64,000 nucleotides of DNA from Ephemerocybe angulata (taxonomy: Eukaryota > Basidiomycota > Agaricomycetes > Agaricales > Psathyrellaceae), in NCBI GenBank assembly GCA_013368325.1, contig JAACJK010000222.1:124001-188000 (forward strand), given 5' to 3'. This document shows positions 35,401 to 48,375 of the stretch, piece after piece. The position numbers and the translations under genes are program-made. The notes beneath the pieces were generated by a model, which saw only the letters and a list, made by a program, of their open reading frames with translations, made no database searches and was not told where the DNA came from. The stretch's first letter is position 1. Every line of letters begins with the position of its first letter.

Positions 35401-38400
35401 TCCCACGATTCTCGACGGAGATACCATACCATTGTGCATTCAGCCCAGGGTATGCGATTGTCAACAACTTCTCTTCGGCAGACCTAAGGACGTTTAGCAC
35501 ACCCCTATCGCCAGGGGTGACGACGGAACGCTCGCGTGGAGCCACACCATGCTCTCGGAATGCAATCGAGTCCGGAAGAAGATTTCTAATAAGGAATCGA
35601 GGGGCAAGCGTGATGACCTTGGAAAGTTTATATTTTCCAAGACCTTCAGTCCAAGATACTCCCATATAGTAGCGATCAGGGCTCTGCTTCTGCGTCGGGA
35701 CCACCAGTTCTGTCTCAGCAGAGGGTGCCTCCACTGAGATCATCTAGAAAAAGATGAGTCAATAAGTAGCGTTTCATGGGAAGCCTTCCTAACCTTGGAC
35801 CATGGGGAAGACGAAAACTGGAAAATGAACTCGTGGCCACCGGGGTGAGAGTGAGAAAGCACTGTACATGCCTCCTTCAGTACTGAGTTTACGGAGGTAC
35901 AGGTGTAGTAGGCTTACGGAAAGGTGCAGTGGTTCTGAGGGCATCTGTTCGAAGGTTGATTAATCGTGCCATCGGCGACACACAGTCTTAACCTTACCTG
36001 GTTGCGACGGTCCAGCCGCATCCTGGAATCCGGCTCGAGTCGACCTTGTCGATCTGATAGCAAAGGGGAGGCCCGTCTTATTGACGACAACGTATGGACT
36101 GAAGACCTGGACTTTGAACGCCCCTCCCGAATCAGGGTACCGCCTAGGTTGCCGTTAGCCTTCAAGCTCCAAAGTTAACATTTTTTTCTTTCGGCGCACA
36201 TATAGTTCAGGCCAAGATCGAGCTTTCGGTTCTGTTGATCTTGGAGAGTAACCTTCTTCTCGATATCGAAGTCGGAGTTTCCGTCGGTATTGATGATGGC
36301 GAAGTCGCTTGGCTTGAACACTGACACGCCTGGTATCAGCATAGAAAAACAGACTATATATCTCAAAAAGCATTTACCACTGTCTTGGATAGCCACGTTC
36401 AACAGAATGAAATGGTTCAGCTCCACAGAGTGAATTGGCATAATCCCGCCCTTCCGAAGATAGCTTTTCCAATTTTGGTTCGTGTTCTTGTCATAGATGC
36501 GATACTCGATATTGTATGGCAGCAGGTTTTCAAGTTCGATGGGTGCCCGGAGCTTTAGGTTGATCTTGGGGTATTTTCTAAGCCCACCGTCAGTCACGTC
36601 GACAGGCCTCATTGTCTTTTCACTCACCCAGCTGCCAGGTCTTGAGCATCGGTCTGGACCCATGCTTGGAACCGGAAGGCAGGTTCCTTTGGATCTCCAT
36701 GTGCGCACTTAACGGCAAAGCTTTTCCGTGAAATGAGGTCTTCCCATCGAATGGGAGCACACCACTTATAGCCGAAGCCCTCTGTACTAATCTTTAGCTT
36801 GGCTTAAGGGAACTGTGGGTAGCGACTTACGATCTGGTTGTATGCGAATGCGGTACTTGCTTGCAACCTCGACTGGAAGCGAGAATTCATGTCCTGGAAC
36901 GATTCTCTCGAGCGAATACGCTGGTTGGCCTCTATCGTCAACAAGCATGAGCTCTAGCGGATAGAGGGTCAAGTTCTCGACTTGATATGTTGACCGAATA
37001 GTAATGATCTTGACGTTGTCGACCACTTTGACCTCGCACAGGACACGGGCGGGATACTTGTCAGTCCGAGGCCGCAATGTGAATACGAATTCGCCTTCTC
37101 GGTCGACAGGGACTCCTCGAAGCTGTTCCCAGCTCTTTTCTGCGAACCGGATGCCAATGTTGTGCTGCCCAGAAGAAACATGCTATCCGTGTGTCAGTCG
37201 AGATTCTTCTGAAGTTTCAAAGGTTTCCTATACCTCTCGCATGGTTTTCCAGTCATCAAACCTCCAATCTACGATCTGATTGTTCAGGACCTTCGTCATC
37301 TCACCTTCACCCGTTGTCGTGCCAGAGTCGACATCGGACCAAACCAAGATCGGCGTCCCTGTTCGATTGCGAATGCGGTACGGTGCATACGTCCCGCGAG
37401 GTTTCTGCAGCATGGCGGTGCTCTCCTGGCTCCAGGTGTTGAGCATAGTAACTGCAAGCTCGGCGAAGGTGGTGCTCAGGTTGACGTCAAGGCGCTCGCG
37501 AGCGGAAAGGGAGACATGCAAGGCTCCTACTGCGCTGTCTTTGGTCACAGACACAGTAAACGTCCACGGGTCGATCACTAGAAGCTCGTTTAGGGATAGC
37601 AGGTCATTTACCAAGATAGTAGAACAACGTACGCGGTTCCCAATGGGAGTTCGTGAGGTTCCAGTATGTGATTTGGCTAGCCAAGGTCGTGGTTGCCCGC
37701 AACTGTTATAGACTCGTCAATCAAAGCCATAGCTTTAGTCAAGCTCAGTTACTTACCGGTCCTGACCAATCTTTGGCACCAACGATGAATGGCTTCACCT
37801 TGAGATGGAGCATGGGCTGCTCGTGGAGATCCCCGATGAGAATGAATCGGAAGCCGTCCAACGAAGCTTTGAGCTAAGGACGCGGTTGTCAGCCTGGAAA
37901 ACATCACAAAATTTGTCAAGAATTGACCAACCTGCTCTTTGGACATCGTGACCGTCGCCTTGCCCTGAGTAAGAGTGTTCGAACCAGGCGACATGACGGA
38001 GATACCTGCGGGCCTGGACCTCGGAGCCGCCGATGGGGTATATGAGGATTGGACCTCTGGCGATGATGGCTTGTTGGACTGTTGAGACTGGCTATACAGC
38101 TCGATAGCTCGATTGACAATGGTCGTGATCAAGTTTATGTCGCGGTAGGACGCGCGCAGTACAACCGGCTTCATGTTCACTTCGATGTTACTCATCTGCT
38201 GGGACGACGAGGAGCGATTGTCGAGAGAAACCGTCAGATCTAAGTTGTCCAAGAAACGCACAACCTCCGAGTATCTGCCCATCCGCATGAGAGACATTCC
38301 AAGTTGAGTGATGTTGAGGGCCATGATCCCCTAAAGTGCTTTTGAATACCTCAGCAAGCCACTGGGTGAGATAATAGGCGTACCTGCTGTGAGAAGAGCA

Positions 38401-41400
38401 CCTGACTGATGTGAAGTTGAATGGCTCGGGATTGAGGATCTGTTTCGTTCTCGAGTATGCTGACAGACACATCGTGAAGGTCTACACGAATGTCGAGCTG
38501 AGATGGTTGTGCTGGTTGTTGAGGCTCTTCCGAAGGACTTTGAATCAGGCTCGCTTCCGGTCCTGGAGAGGGTTCTGGAACGAGTGCACTTGTGAAGAAT
38601 TGAAGGAGTGCAAAGACGGGGTCGACGGCGAAAATTATCTGAGGGGAATCAACCGTAACGACTGCAAGGGCATTCGGTCCCGTTCCCGATTGAGTCCCAG
38701 ATGAGGTATACAGGATCATGAACTGGTTTCGCTCATGCGCAGCGGCAGGAATAATCTCCCGGAACTTCGTCTGGCCTGGTCGGGTATTGCTCATCGTGAA
38801 GGACCTCATTACCACCTGCGCCTCCATCGAACCATCGGACAGCTGCTTCAACCTCAGGGTATTGTCATTCAAAGCGAAGCGAGCAATCCCATGCTCCTTC
38901 AGATGATCCTCGGACACCGTAGACTCGTCGTACAGGTGCAGTTTTACCGCTCCGATGTTTACGACAAGGTCGGTAGCGGTCCACGGTCGAGCGCCACCCG
39001 TGGGTGAGTTCCGGAGTTCCGGTTGAAGGCTTACAGTTCCCTCCGGAGGGAAGTACGAGTCAGCGGAACGAGAGCTAGGCCCAGGTTCCAGAGACGGGGT
39101 TGCCGAAACATCCGTGAAAATCCGAGGGATGGATCTCGAAAGGTGCATCAGCAGGACATATTGAGTCTGAGTCAAGTGCAGCTTTATGTCCGATAGCTTG
39201 ACAGCAACCTATATCTGTGCATTAGGCCTTGAATCTCGAATCGAATTACCAGCTCTGGGCCATACCTGTGTGTCAGGATGGTTGACGTCGACGCTTCTGT
39301 CGATACCAGTCGTTTGGACAACCTCCGCGTCCACATTAATGTCGTCAATGATCTTGAGTTGTGAAGGCTCGCCAGATGACCTGTGGAGTGACGAGACGAG
39401 CTTGATTCCGTACAAACTTGCGGTCACTTTACTCGAAGTAGCTTTGAATGAGTTCTCGGCCTTGATATGACCCAGTCGCATGATCATAATGTCGGAAAAG
39501 GCGGAAGGATCGCTTGGGAAAACCAGGATGGGCGACTTCACGGAGATTGAGAATTGCATTCGGTCGATCTCTGAGGCAGTTTGAACTGCTACGACCCTTG
39601 CAGCATCATAGAGGTACTTGAGCCGTGCGAGTTTCGTCAAGAAGGCATAGAGGTCACGCAAGGGTTGCTCCAGGTAGGTAAACTTGACAGACGCTGCGTT
39701 GAGATGAACCGATGACTTCACGCCAGCATACGACTCGTCGCTAGGATCGAAGGTTTGATATGTGAAGTCTGCGAAGTTCTCTCCCTCGATAGACAAGAGT
39801 TGGTTAAACTCGGGGCGAATATCGTAGGCCTTATTGTCGTTCAGGAGTGCGAGGCTTCCCAAGCGCCCTGAAACGCGTAGCGAGTTCGCCCTTGTCAGGA
39901 TGGAAACGTCTCCGACCGATAGATCCAAAGTTGCAACCTCGGCGGAGTCATTGACGAACACGACTACCAGCTCATGAGCGAGCTTCTCGAAAGTTGAGGC
40001 AAATAAACCTACCTTGCACACCCTGTAACTTGACAAGCACGCGAATCTTCCCATCGTTTTCTGCCTGTGTCAGCGCTTGGGGGGATTCGTCCTGAGTAGT
40101 GATGGGGCTCGGAGGCTGGCTGAAGGACGGGACGAATGTAGTCATAATGAAGTCGTACACCGCAAGGATAGGCTCCGGTTCGACATGGAACACCAAGGTC
40201 GAAAGGCGGACGTCGACAGTCTGGTCGATGCCCTCATACAGAGATTCGAATTCAGGTGACTCTCTCTGCGCTCGCACATACTTGACCTTCAGCAAATCTG
40301 TAGGAGTGGAAGCGCCCGCCGGTCCAGCAGGCGTAGAGACAACTTCCATCCGTTTTGCTGCTTGGGTTAGTACCAGGGAGACGGATCTTAAATTGACGTC
40401 GACGTCCATGTTGAACTTGGCAAGCCCGAAAGTCAAAGCAAACTGTTGCAAGGTCAACTCGCCTAAAGGTCGTTCTTGTCCATCGGCTGTAGATTTGGAT
40501 AGCGCTGCACGGAGTGTCCCGACTTGAAACTCCAGTTCAAATGATCTTTGATGCAGCTCGACTTGTTGCTGGTTCGTGCCGCTTTCAGCTTCGAAAAATT
40601 CGTCCTTGGTGTCGTCATCATCAGAGTCGTCGTCGACATTGTACTCCGTTTCGTTCGACGGCCTGAACAGTGTTGGGGCGGGAGGAAGCTGGTATCGAGT
40701 GGCGGAATCCGTCCGATCAGACGCTTTCAGAGTAGGCGCGACTGGGACGTCATTGTTGAACTTTGGAATGGCAATGTCCACAAGTCTCATTAGCGAGTGG
40801 TACTTCGCATCAGAGAGATTCATCTGAAGCGACGGCAGGGTCCCGGCAACCTTGATTTGGGCAAGGTTTACCGCAGTTGGGACAATGGACTTTTGGATTT
40901 GGAAACTGATGTTTATCCGTTCCAGGAGATGAAGGTTATCCTCCGATGGACCTGTCAGCGCGTCCAGACAGCCTTGCAGATTTCGCCCAATGACGAACTG
41001 TATGTAGCTTTGTAAGGGGTGCGGACATAGTCGGGTTCAAATGACTTACTTGGGCGTCTTGCAGCTTTAGTGACATTTTGTCGTACATCAACGATTCAAG
41101 ACGGCGATAATCCTCCTCATCGTACTGCTGGTTGCGCTTCTGGTAAATTGAGTGGACGGCCGTTTTGTCGGCTAAATCGCTCTCGATAGAGATATGCCCA
41201 GCATCCAAGATGAGATGACTGCACTCTTTCGTCGTGATACTGAAATAGACGCTCAATTACCGTCAAAGCTCGGGAGAAGGACAGGCACATACTCTTCAGG
41301 GATAATAATGATGGGAGCATTCATGTCCACATGTAGGTCGACGGTCTTGTGAGTCTGGAGAGCATATTCCAATCCTGCTCTGGTTTCCTTGCGAAGTCCT

Positions 41401-43920
41401 TCCAAAGTTTCGCTCGCGACGTTCTACCGAATAAGTGGTCAGCCTGTGTGCTGGAACGGGTTACAAAAATACCAACCAATAACGCTTCAACTGATTCCAA
41501 CTGACTGGCGGGTGGTTTGAAGAACTTGTAGATAGCTTCGACATAGCCCTTGTGGTAGATAATCTCCATGTGCCGCATACGAGCGGTGATCGCGTTGTCG
41601 GCACGGTCATCCAGCGGATTGTTTTCGAACTTCACGTAGAAAAACGGGTCGTCGGCGATTGGCTCTGTCCCTTCAATCTCGATATGGACACGTTTCTCGA
41701 CGTTCTTCTTCACGCTAACTATCTGAGGGTAGAGGGTGTTGGGGGTGGTCCCATCGAAAACGCGGAAATCCTGCAGAGACAAGATTGCTTCGAAATTACC
41801 CGGACGTTGGATGAAGCTGGCGTTAAAAATATCAAAAACGATCGACATGGCTTCCTTGCAAACGCCATGAGGATCCGTCTTGAGCGTGAGTGAACCTCGC
41901 TTCAATTTCGCGGTAACTTGCATCTTGAGCGAATCCCGAGGTGCCTCAAGGGTTTCCATGAGAGAGGACTTTTCGTCGTAGTCCAGGACGTCATAGAGTT
42001 GTTTCCGTTGCTCTTCCGTCATCTCACCATTGAAGAGGGCGTCCTGCTTTGGAGTGGCTTCGGTACTACCCCCCAGAGCCAAGTACCCCATCCTGCCTTC
42101 TGTGTCTGTTGTTTCTTCTTCTCCTCCTCCAGACGTTTCTGGAGTTCCTGGTCTTTGCGAAGGCGAGAACGTGCGATGGATCGGTAGAAACGCAAGTCTT
42201 CGTACGCCAGCTTCCGTTCCAGTGCTTCAAACGCAGTGAGATCCTAAAGAGCATTCAGAAATAGACCCCATTGATTTCGGCACGGCATCTTACCTCTCCG
42301 AGTAGAGGGGCAAGCAGCTTCTTCTGGAAGAGGTCGACGTATTTGTTCCTGTCGTCACGTCGTTCTGCAAAGTAAGCCCATGTCCACTTCCTATTCTTCT
42401 CATGCACCACGGAGAGAATCGCTTTCGCAGCAGACTGAAGCCGAGATCTGGCCTGATTTATCGACACCTCGCTTTCTTGGGGGAGGTACTTCTTGTACTA
42501 TATGAACCGTCAGGAAAGGAAACAAGAGACCGAAGATTTTTCCTCAAACCTGCTGCTTTCGCATGTACACTTGGTACATGTCCACCAGAGATATCGCATG
42601 CCGATATTGATCATCGTCCAAGGATACTCCAATTTCATCGAAAAGTAACTCGACGTTGAAGCGGGGGGTATTTCGATCCACATGGTGGTTTACAATGATC
42701 TGAATAACATTTAGTACAAGGCGCGGTGTATGCGGATCGTCGTGCTTACTCTGCCCTCCCCTGATACGGGCTTCAAGATGTACTGGTGGTTCCACTTTCC
42801 ATCGACGTCGCTGATCTGTACGAGAGGGGTTGGCGTCAGAGATGTTAGTCCACATAACTACTCGGGTGCTCTACCATTTCTGAGAACCTCGCGATAGCTT
42901 CCTTTTGAGGCAGACCGGCCATGCTCTGGGCTTCGGTATCAAAATACATGGCCAGAGATTGAAGTTGAGCCAGCTAGAAGCAATTATCTAGATCATGGTT
43001 GCCAAAGCAGGATCAAAACTAAACGTACCTTGTGGATGGCGCCAGCAGTACTCTCAATGAAGGCTGGCTTCCATTCTCCATCTACGGAGACAGCTGCAAA
43101 GCTGGCAAGGGTAACGCCTACAGCAAAAGGTTGCTAAGAAGTATAAGCCATTCGCGTTTCGAGGAGCAGTTCGGCGAACTCACTCCTGGGACGCTAATTT
43201 TGTCTTCGTAACGGACATGTATGTTCTTGATGGTCACTTGGACGTTGTTGATTATCTTCGTGATGAGGGACTGGATGAGGCCTTGGGTCTGAGCGGAATC
43301 TTGACACTAATTTTAGCACTCAGAACCCCCCGAAGCAAATGGCACTCACCTGGCTGGGTTTCTGCCCCACCCCGCACATGGAGAAGTTCTGCACTCTCTA
43401 ATCTCTCCGCCTTCGCCGCTTGTTTGCGGGCTTCTTCTTCCGCAGCATTGACATTGGTCTGGGGAGAGGGTACCACAAGAAGGTACACATCCTCAATCAG
43501 GATTTCGACCGGCTGATTTCCAAGATTAATCCAATGGAGAGAGAGCGTGAAGGTGCCGAGATGTCCTTAGTACGCGAGTGTTAGGACCAGGAATGTGGTG
43601 CAGAAGTGTACTCCGTACCTTCGAGGACATCTACTGGAAGCTGGAATTTATCGAGGACTCCTTTCTTGAGCTTTAGATTGCGTAGCGTAAGCTGCCCTGT
43701 AACATTGCTTGTAAGCCACAAATGGGATCAAGGTCGAGGGAACACACAGGCCTACCTTGAGCGATACCGTAGTTTACTTGGTTGAGATCCAAGTTCTCCA
43801 CGTATGGAGCCAGAATTCGATTAAAGAGCTTTCAAGAGGTCTTCGGCGAGGGGGCTAACATATGGAAAGGTAGATACATACCACATTGAGGACTTCTTTA
43901 CCGGGGTCTAACCACCACAT
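32458..43920 (-). CDS. VPS13: VPS13, bridge-type lipid transfer protein
   Basis: Giant rod with a hydrophobic groove that moves lipids at membrane contact sites. The N-terminal chorein region starts [13 protein letters not shown] at 43920 and continues [36 protein letters not shown] and [13 protein letters not shown]. Typical downstream segments are [10 protein letters not shown] and [17 protein letters not shown]. The C-terminal region holds [20 protein letters not shown] and YEPFQGVV, then a PH-like end ([20 protein letters not shown]) to the stop at 32458-32460. The coding part is broken by many short introns. I did not list every exon, and the length of roughly 3000 residues is an estimate. 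At 42069-42074 the frame shifts by one base inside a run of six C on the + strand: the exon encoding [11 protein letters not shown] needs one more base to continue into [12 protein letters not shown]. This is either an assembly error or a real break. Confidence 0.93.
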
Positions 43921-45064
43921 AGTGGTGTTTAGCGAGAGGTTTTGAGCCGATTAGAGGCGTAGCTGTCAGTTCTTGCTACAGATAAATTTCCCTCTTGTTG
44001 CGATTACAAGCTCAGATATGGGCTGGAAGTTCGGTGGAGTACTGGCGTAGCCTGTGGTTGTAAACTGCAAGTCGCGTTGAGCCGTTAGTGGGCGTTCGCA
44101 AACGTCATGGTTACGTAACAAACCCTAATAGATTGTCCCCCGATTGAGTGCAATTGTCGAGATCGCTAGAACTCAGAACTAGACCTAAACTAGACCACTC
44201 CTCCGAAGTTTTCTACCATGAAATGCAAACCCAAAAACCCTCTCAGCAAACAGGATTGACATTCTGGGCGACCAAAGAAGTCGAAGACCCGGCATGTACA
44301 GTTTTATGGCACACGACTGGAGACAGCTGCTCCCAGGACTGGATAGGCTGATTAGTGTTTGCGAGACCCCCTCCTCCTCGCCTGGTTCTCGCTTTCCGAT
44401 TTCTGCCCCACTTCCCCCGACCGGTTCCCCTTCGGAGATCTAGGTGTCAAACGCTCAAGATTTGGGGAGATGTCATCGCAAAAATTTAATTTCTCAAAGC
44501 ACATCATCGAACCCTTCGTCAAGTATTTGGGGATGGCCAATGGCACATATCACTAGAAGGTAATGTGGCAAAGTGTGATCCGAAGCTCTGTTTATTGAAG
44601 GGCTGTTTTCCATGAAGGTGCAACCTGGCAAGAAACACCGGGCGGCGAGCCCGCATACGGAGCGTTGCAGTCCATATTTGTCTTGGGATACCAAGAAATT
44701 CATAGAATGAGATCCGGATTGCGCACAAAGCCACTTAGTGAGGAAAATCTTTGACATTCTTTCCCTTCGACATATTTACGTTATTCCAGGCCGGGAATCC
44801 AGAACGCCGGGCATGCCCCTAGAACCAGGGAGAGGTTGCACTGAAAACGTGAAGGCTTCTAACACCTCAAGGCGTTGCCGATCACCATGTTCCCGTGGTG
44901 TCCCGAGTGGGTGTGATGCTCATGTGAGGGACCCTATTTGGACCCTGTTGCGGGGAGTATATATATGAATGCGCTCGGTCCCCAAATCCCCCAAGTCGTG
45001 TGCCCCCAAACCATTGCCATCCAATTGCCTTCCACACACCACAGACCTACCCACTTCGTTGAGA
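43921..45064. other. Divergent intergenic region between VPS13 and a small gene
   Basis: 1.14 kb between the VPS13 start and the start at 45065. Frames such as 44494-44757 on the minus strand show no recognisable family. The right end carries TATATATAT at 44958-44966, 99 bp before the next ATG, a good TATA position. Confidence 0.45.
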
Positions 45065-45807
45065 ATGCTGTCCCTCTATCCCCAGTCTGCGACACCGCTG
45101 CCCAGTGTCTACCAGCCGAAAGGGATATCTCAAGAAGTGCGTTGAGTCGAGTGCCGCCGGCGCCAGCCACCAACCTGTTTCCTTTATAGGTCCACAACCT
45201 ACGCGATGCTGTTGAGCCGTTCAAGAAGTGGGTTTGAGCTCGTCGTTTGATTCATCCTCGATACTACCTCTGACGCATAACACCCAGGGCTATCCTTCGA
45301 TCAAGAATCACTGGCACGAAGTTGTTATGCACCATCCCCACATGGGGGTCGACGGACGACTCTTGTACGTGTTATAACCCTTTCCCCCGACTTGGGACTC
45401 GGTGTATTTACCATTCACGGTCGTGTAGACTGGGATTTTAACGACCTTCAGGAGCAACGGGCCAGACTGCTCGTCCTCATTCATGATCTCATTAAAAGTT
45501 TGAGAAGTGCCGGCGTACGTTGTCGATGTCGGCGCATTCCGCTATGTTCATTGATGACGAACCTCTGCATTAGATCATCGCAACATACTCCCTCACCCCT
45601 TCCAACTCTTCTCGCTGTGTCGTCTGCGCACTTCCCCCAGATACATACCTCAACCAAGTAGTTATTTCTGAGGTAGAAAAGGCTCGATCATCTGCAAGGT
45701 AAGCGACAGGGGCTACCGATCCTAAACCACATGCTAAATGCTCCTTCAGCAACGGCGTTTCGCTTGTCGAATGGTCGACCGGACCATGTCTTGTGGTCAA
45801 CCAGTAA
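45065..45807 (+). CDS. Unrecognised small protein, 151 residues, six short exons
   Basis: I do not recognise it. Exons are 45065-45136, 45190-45227, 45288-45364, 45429-45514, 45574-45698 and 45750-45807. All five introns are 51-64 nt with canonical borders, phases agree throughout, and the total is 456 bases including TAA. The protein begins MLSLYPQSATPLPSVYQPKG and has a helical, charged centre (DFNDLQEQRARLLVLIHDLI). The C-terminal half contains three cysteines (RCVVCALP, TGPCLVV). No signal peptide or membrane segment is obvious, so an intracellular soluble protein is likely. A TATA run lies 99 bp upstream. Exons are too short to show as a long frame, so the model rests on splice signals and frame closure. 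The third exon also reads in another frame without stops, but that frame does not join its neighbours. Confidence 0.55.
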
Positions 45808-46428
45808 TCCCTTTCCTTTTCGTGACTATCCTTCCCATCATGGACTCTTTGCACCACGGTTTCTGTATGTACTAATCGCGCTCATTTGTATATTAAGGCA
45901 ATTCTCGACTCGTAGTATTCCAATGGAAGATCTCATAGACGCTGTTTGCAGCATACTACATGGAATATAGGCCCCACGTCCTCCTCGTCTATCTAGGTCG
46001 CTTTCTCAATCCACATCAGACGCTGTGCCTTGCCTTGCGCGGGGGCGGAACGAGGAGGAAGACCTGGAATATAATTGTTCATCGAGCTGACTCAATAGCC
46101 TGACTGTTTCCCGGTATATCTATTAAGAAAGTCACACTGTGACACTTCCGCATGAAAACCTCGGTCGTTGGGCGCTTTATGACAGAAATTGAAGAATGCG
46201 ACACAGATCGCTTCTCTGAGGGCCTTTTGAATTGTGGTCTGCTCCTCGAGGCTCCTGAAGGGAGCGCGCGCTGCGCTGCAAACGTCGGGCTGTGCGCTCA
46301 GGAATAACACATGATTGTTGAGCGGCCGTGTGACAACGCCAGCATGTGTCACACCGGTTTGTTGATTTCCTCAAATTTCGTGTTTTGGTTAGCGCGCTAT
46401 CCTTTCTTCGGTCCCCTTTCGTTCGTCC
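45808..46428. other. Intergenic, elongase upstream region
   Basis: 620 bases between the small gene's stop and the elongase start. No coding signal or clear regulatory motif was seen. Confidence 0.4.
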
Positions 46429-47679
46429 ATGGCTCCCCTCGCTGACTTGATTCTGGCCACCGTGCCCTACCGTCTGCCTTTACATCTCTATACCTATGTC
46501 CCCGGCACCTCTCCCCTGTCGACCGACACCGTCGTCGGTGTCGCGCTCGTGTCATACCTGGCCACTATCTTCGGAATCCAAGCTCTTATGAAGAATCAGC
46601 AACCACGAAAACTCACCGCGCTTTTCCAAATCCACAATGTTATTCTCAGCTCAGGCAGCTTGCTGCTCCTTGCTCTCATGCTCGAGGAGATCGTGCCCAT
46701 TATGTATAAGCAGGGTTTGCATGCTGCGCTATGCGACGCTAGCTCGTGGACGCCGGTACGATTCACGACTTTTGACGCGTCGGTTCCTGGCACTCATCGT
46801 CCTTAAGAGATTGGAATTCTACTATATGATCAACTATTACTTCAAGTACCTCGAGCTCATCGACACCGTCTTTTTGGCACTCAAGAAAAAGCCCCTTCGT
46901 ACGTATCGTCATCGAGTGATCTGGCACCGTCCTGCCCAATTCCTGACCTCGTACTAGAATTCCTCCACGTTTTCCACCACTCCGCCACCGCCCTCCTTTG
47001 CTATACCCAGTTGAACGGCGAGACTAGCATCGTATGTCTATTCCATCTCTAGTCGTCGTATCTTGGTCCTCAACCTCCCGCAGTCATGGGCCGTCATCGT
47101 CCAAAACCTTTTGGTTCACGTCATCATGTGTATGTGTCACAACTCTCAAGTTCCGGGTTCCCCTTGCTGATGGACACACAGACTACTACTACTATGCGAC
47201 CGCTGGTGGCCGTCGTTTCTGGGTATGTTCAACTCCGTAACCTCAACGGCCGTAGTTGCTGACGACAATTTGTAGTGGAAGAAGTACCTTACCACCATGC
47301 AAATTACTCAATTCGTCATTGACCTCTTCCTGGTGTATTTTGGCAGTACGTCATAACCTCGTCAACGATCCTAGAGTTGGACTGACTGCTTCGCTAGCTT
47401 ACGAGCACTTCGCCGCCACCCGTTTCCCCAACCTCCCCTACATCGGCAACTGTCACGGAAGCGAAAATGCTGCTCTCTTCGGTTGCGCTCTTTTGACCAG
47501 CTACTTGTTCCTCTTCATCGACTTCTACTTCAGGACTTACCAGAAGCCTGTAGGAAAGAGGACTGCTGTCAACGGACATGCCAATGGCCACTCTAACGGT
47601 CGCGCCAATGGGTACGTTTCTTTTAGCCATTCCTCGAGTAAAGAGGCTGATCGCTCCTCGTAGATTGAAGGCAGAGTAA
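46429..47679 (+). CDS. ELO-family very-long-chain fatty acid elongase (3-ketoacyl-CoA synthase)
   Basis: ER enzyme that condenses malonyl-CoA with acyl-CoA to lengthen fatty acids for sphingolipids and membranes. Exons are 46429-46755, 46808-46898, 46958-47031, 47084-47129, 47182-47222, 47276-47345, 47398-47611 and 47664-47679, giving 292 residues. Seen are KLTALFQIHNVILSSGS, YYFKYLELIDTVFLALKKK, the catalytic HxxHH (HVFHH, 143-147), NLLVHVIMYYYYYATAGG and ITQFVIDLFLVYF, with several membrane spans. The last intron (47612-47663, 52 nt) is optional. If spliced the tail is NGRANGLKAE. If retained the frame runs on to a stop at 47661-47663, with a Ser-rich tail (YVSFSHSSSKEADRSS). Yeast ELO2/ELO3-like specificity is likely but not provable here. 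Confidence 0.92.
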
Positions 47680-48375
47680 ACGCGCTACATATATACCGCC
47701 TAACTTAGTAATGTCCTACACGGGCCATATACCTCGACGCCGAGCCTGGTACTAATTTCTGCAATGGCTCTTGTCCTTATTGCCTACGATAGTTACGACT
47801 GTAACGCGACGTTAGGAAACATAGATGGGGTCCCCGAGCTACCATAATGGAAATAATTTCAAAAACCCACACACCTCCACCTGATTGACGTCGACTTTTT
47901 GAGTGATGCGAACACCCTGCATAGTCACGAAAAGAAAGGATTCACAAGGTTTCACCGATAAGATTCCTTGTCCCCACCAACTCCAACCTGCGTTCATCAC
48001 ACTGCCATACTGCTGCCATATGTCCTCAGGTGAAAGCCCGGTGTTGTTTTCTCAGTGGCCCCCTGCTCCCACCACGTCGATTGAAGGTCTCTGAATGACG
48101 GGACCTTTTCGCTGTCGCTTCGCGGCTGTTGTATTGTGCATCGCCACTCGTTTCGACCCCCTGACCACCTGGTTGGACCTGCGTCTTTAACACGTTCAAA
48201 CTCCATTCAGCTTTCGACTGTCTTAAATTACTCTCGATTTAGTCAATGGAGTTTGCCTCCTTCTCTATCACAGCGCACTTGGATCGGCCTTGACCAAACC
48301 CACCTCCTTACCCTCCACCTGGGTTCCTGATCGTAATACCCAGCCCTTGGCCAGGATTCCCCTCAAGTCGAAGCC
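47680..48375. other. Intergenic, RasGAP gene upstream region
   Basis: About 700 bases with no recognisable gene. The last ~200 bases are C/T-rich, as expected of a fungal promoter and 5' UTR. Confidence 0.4.

Noticed and set aside
42066..42092. 21-nt GT-AG segment in VPS13 as a mini-intron
   Set aside because: Too short to be spliced and, being a multiple of three, it does not repair the frame.
45288..45364. Alternative frame of the third exon (NHWHEVVMHHPHMGV)
   Set aside because: Looks protein-like but cannot be joined to the flanking exons without meeting a stop.
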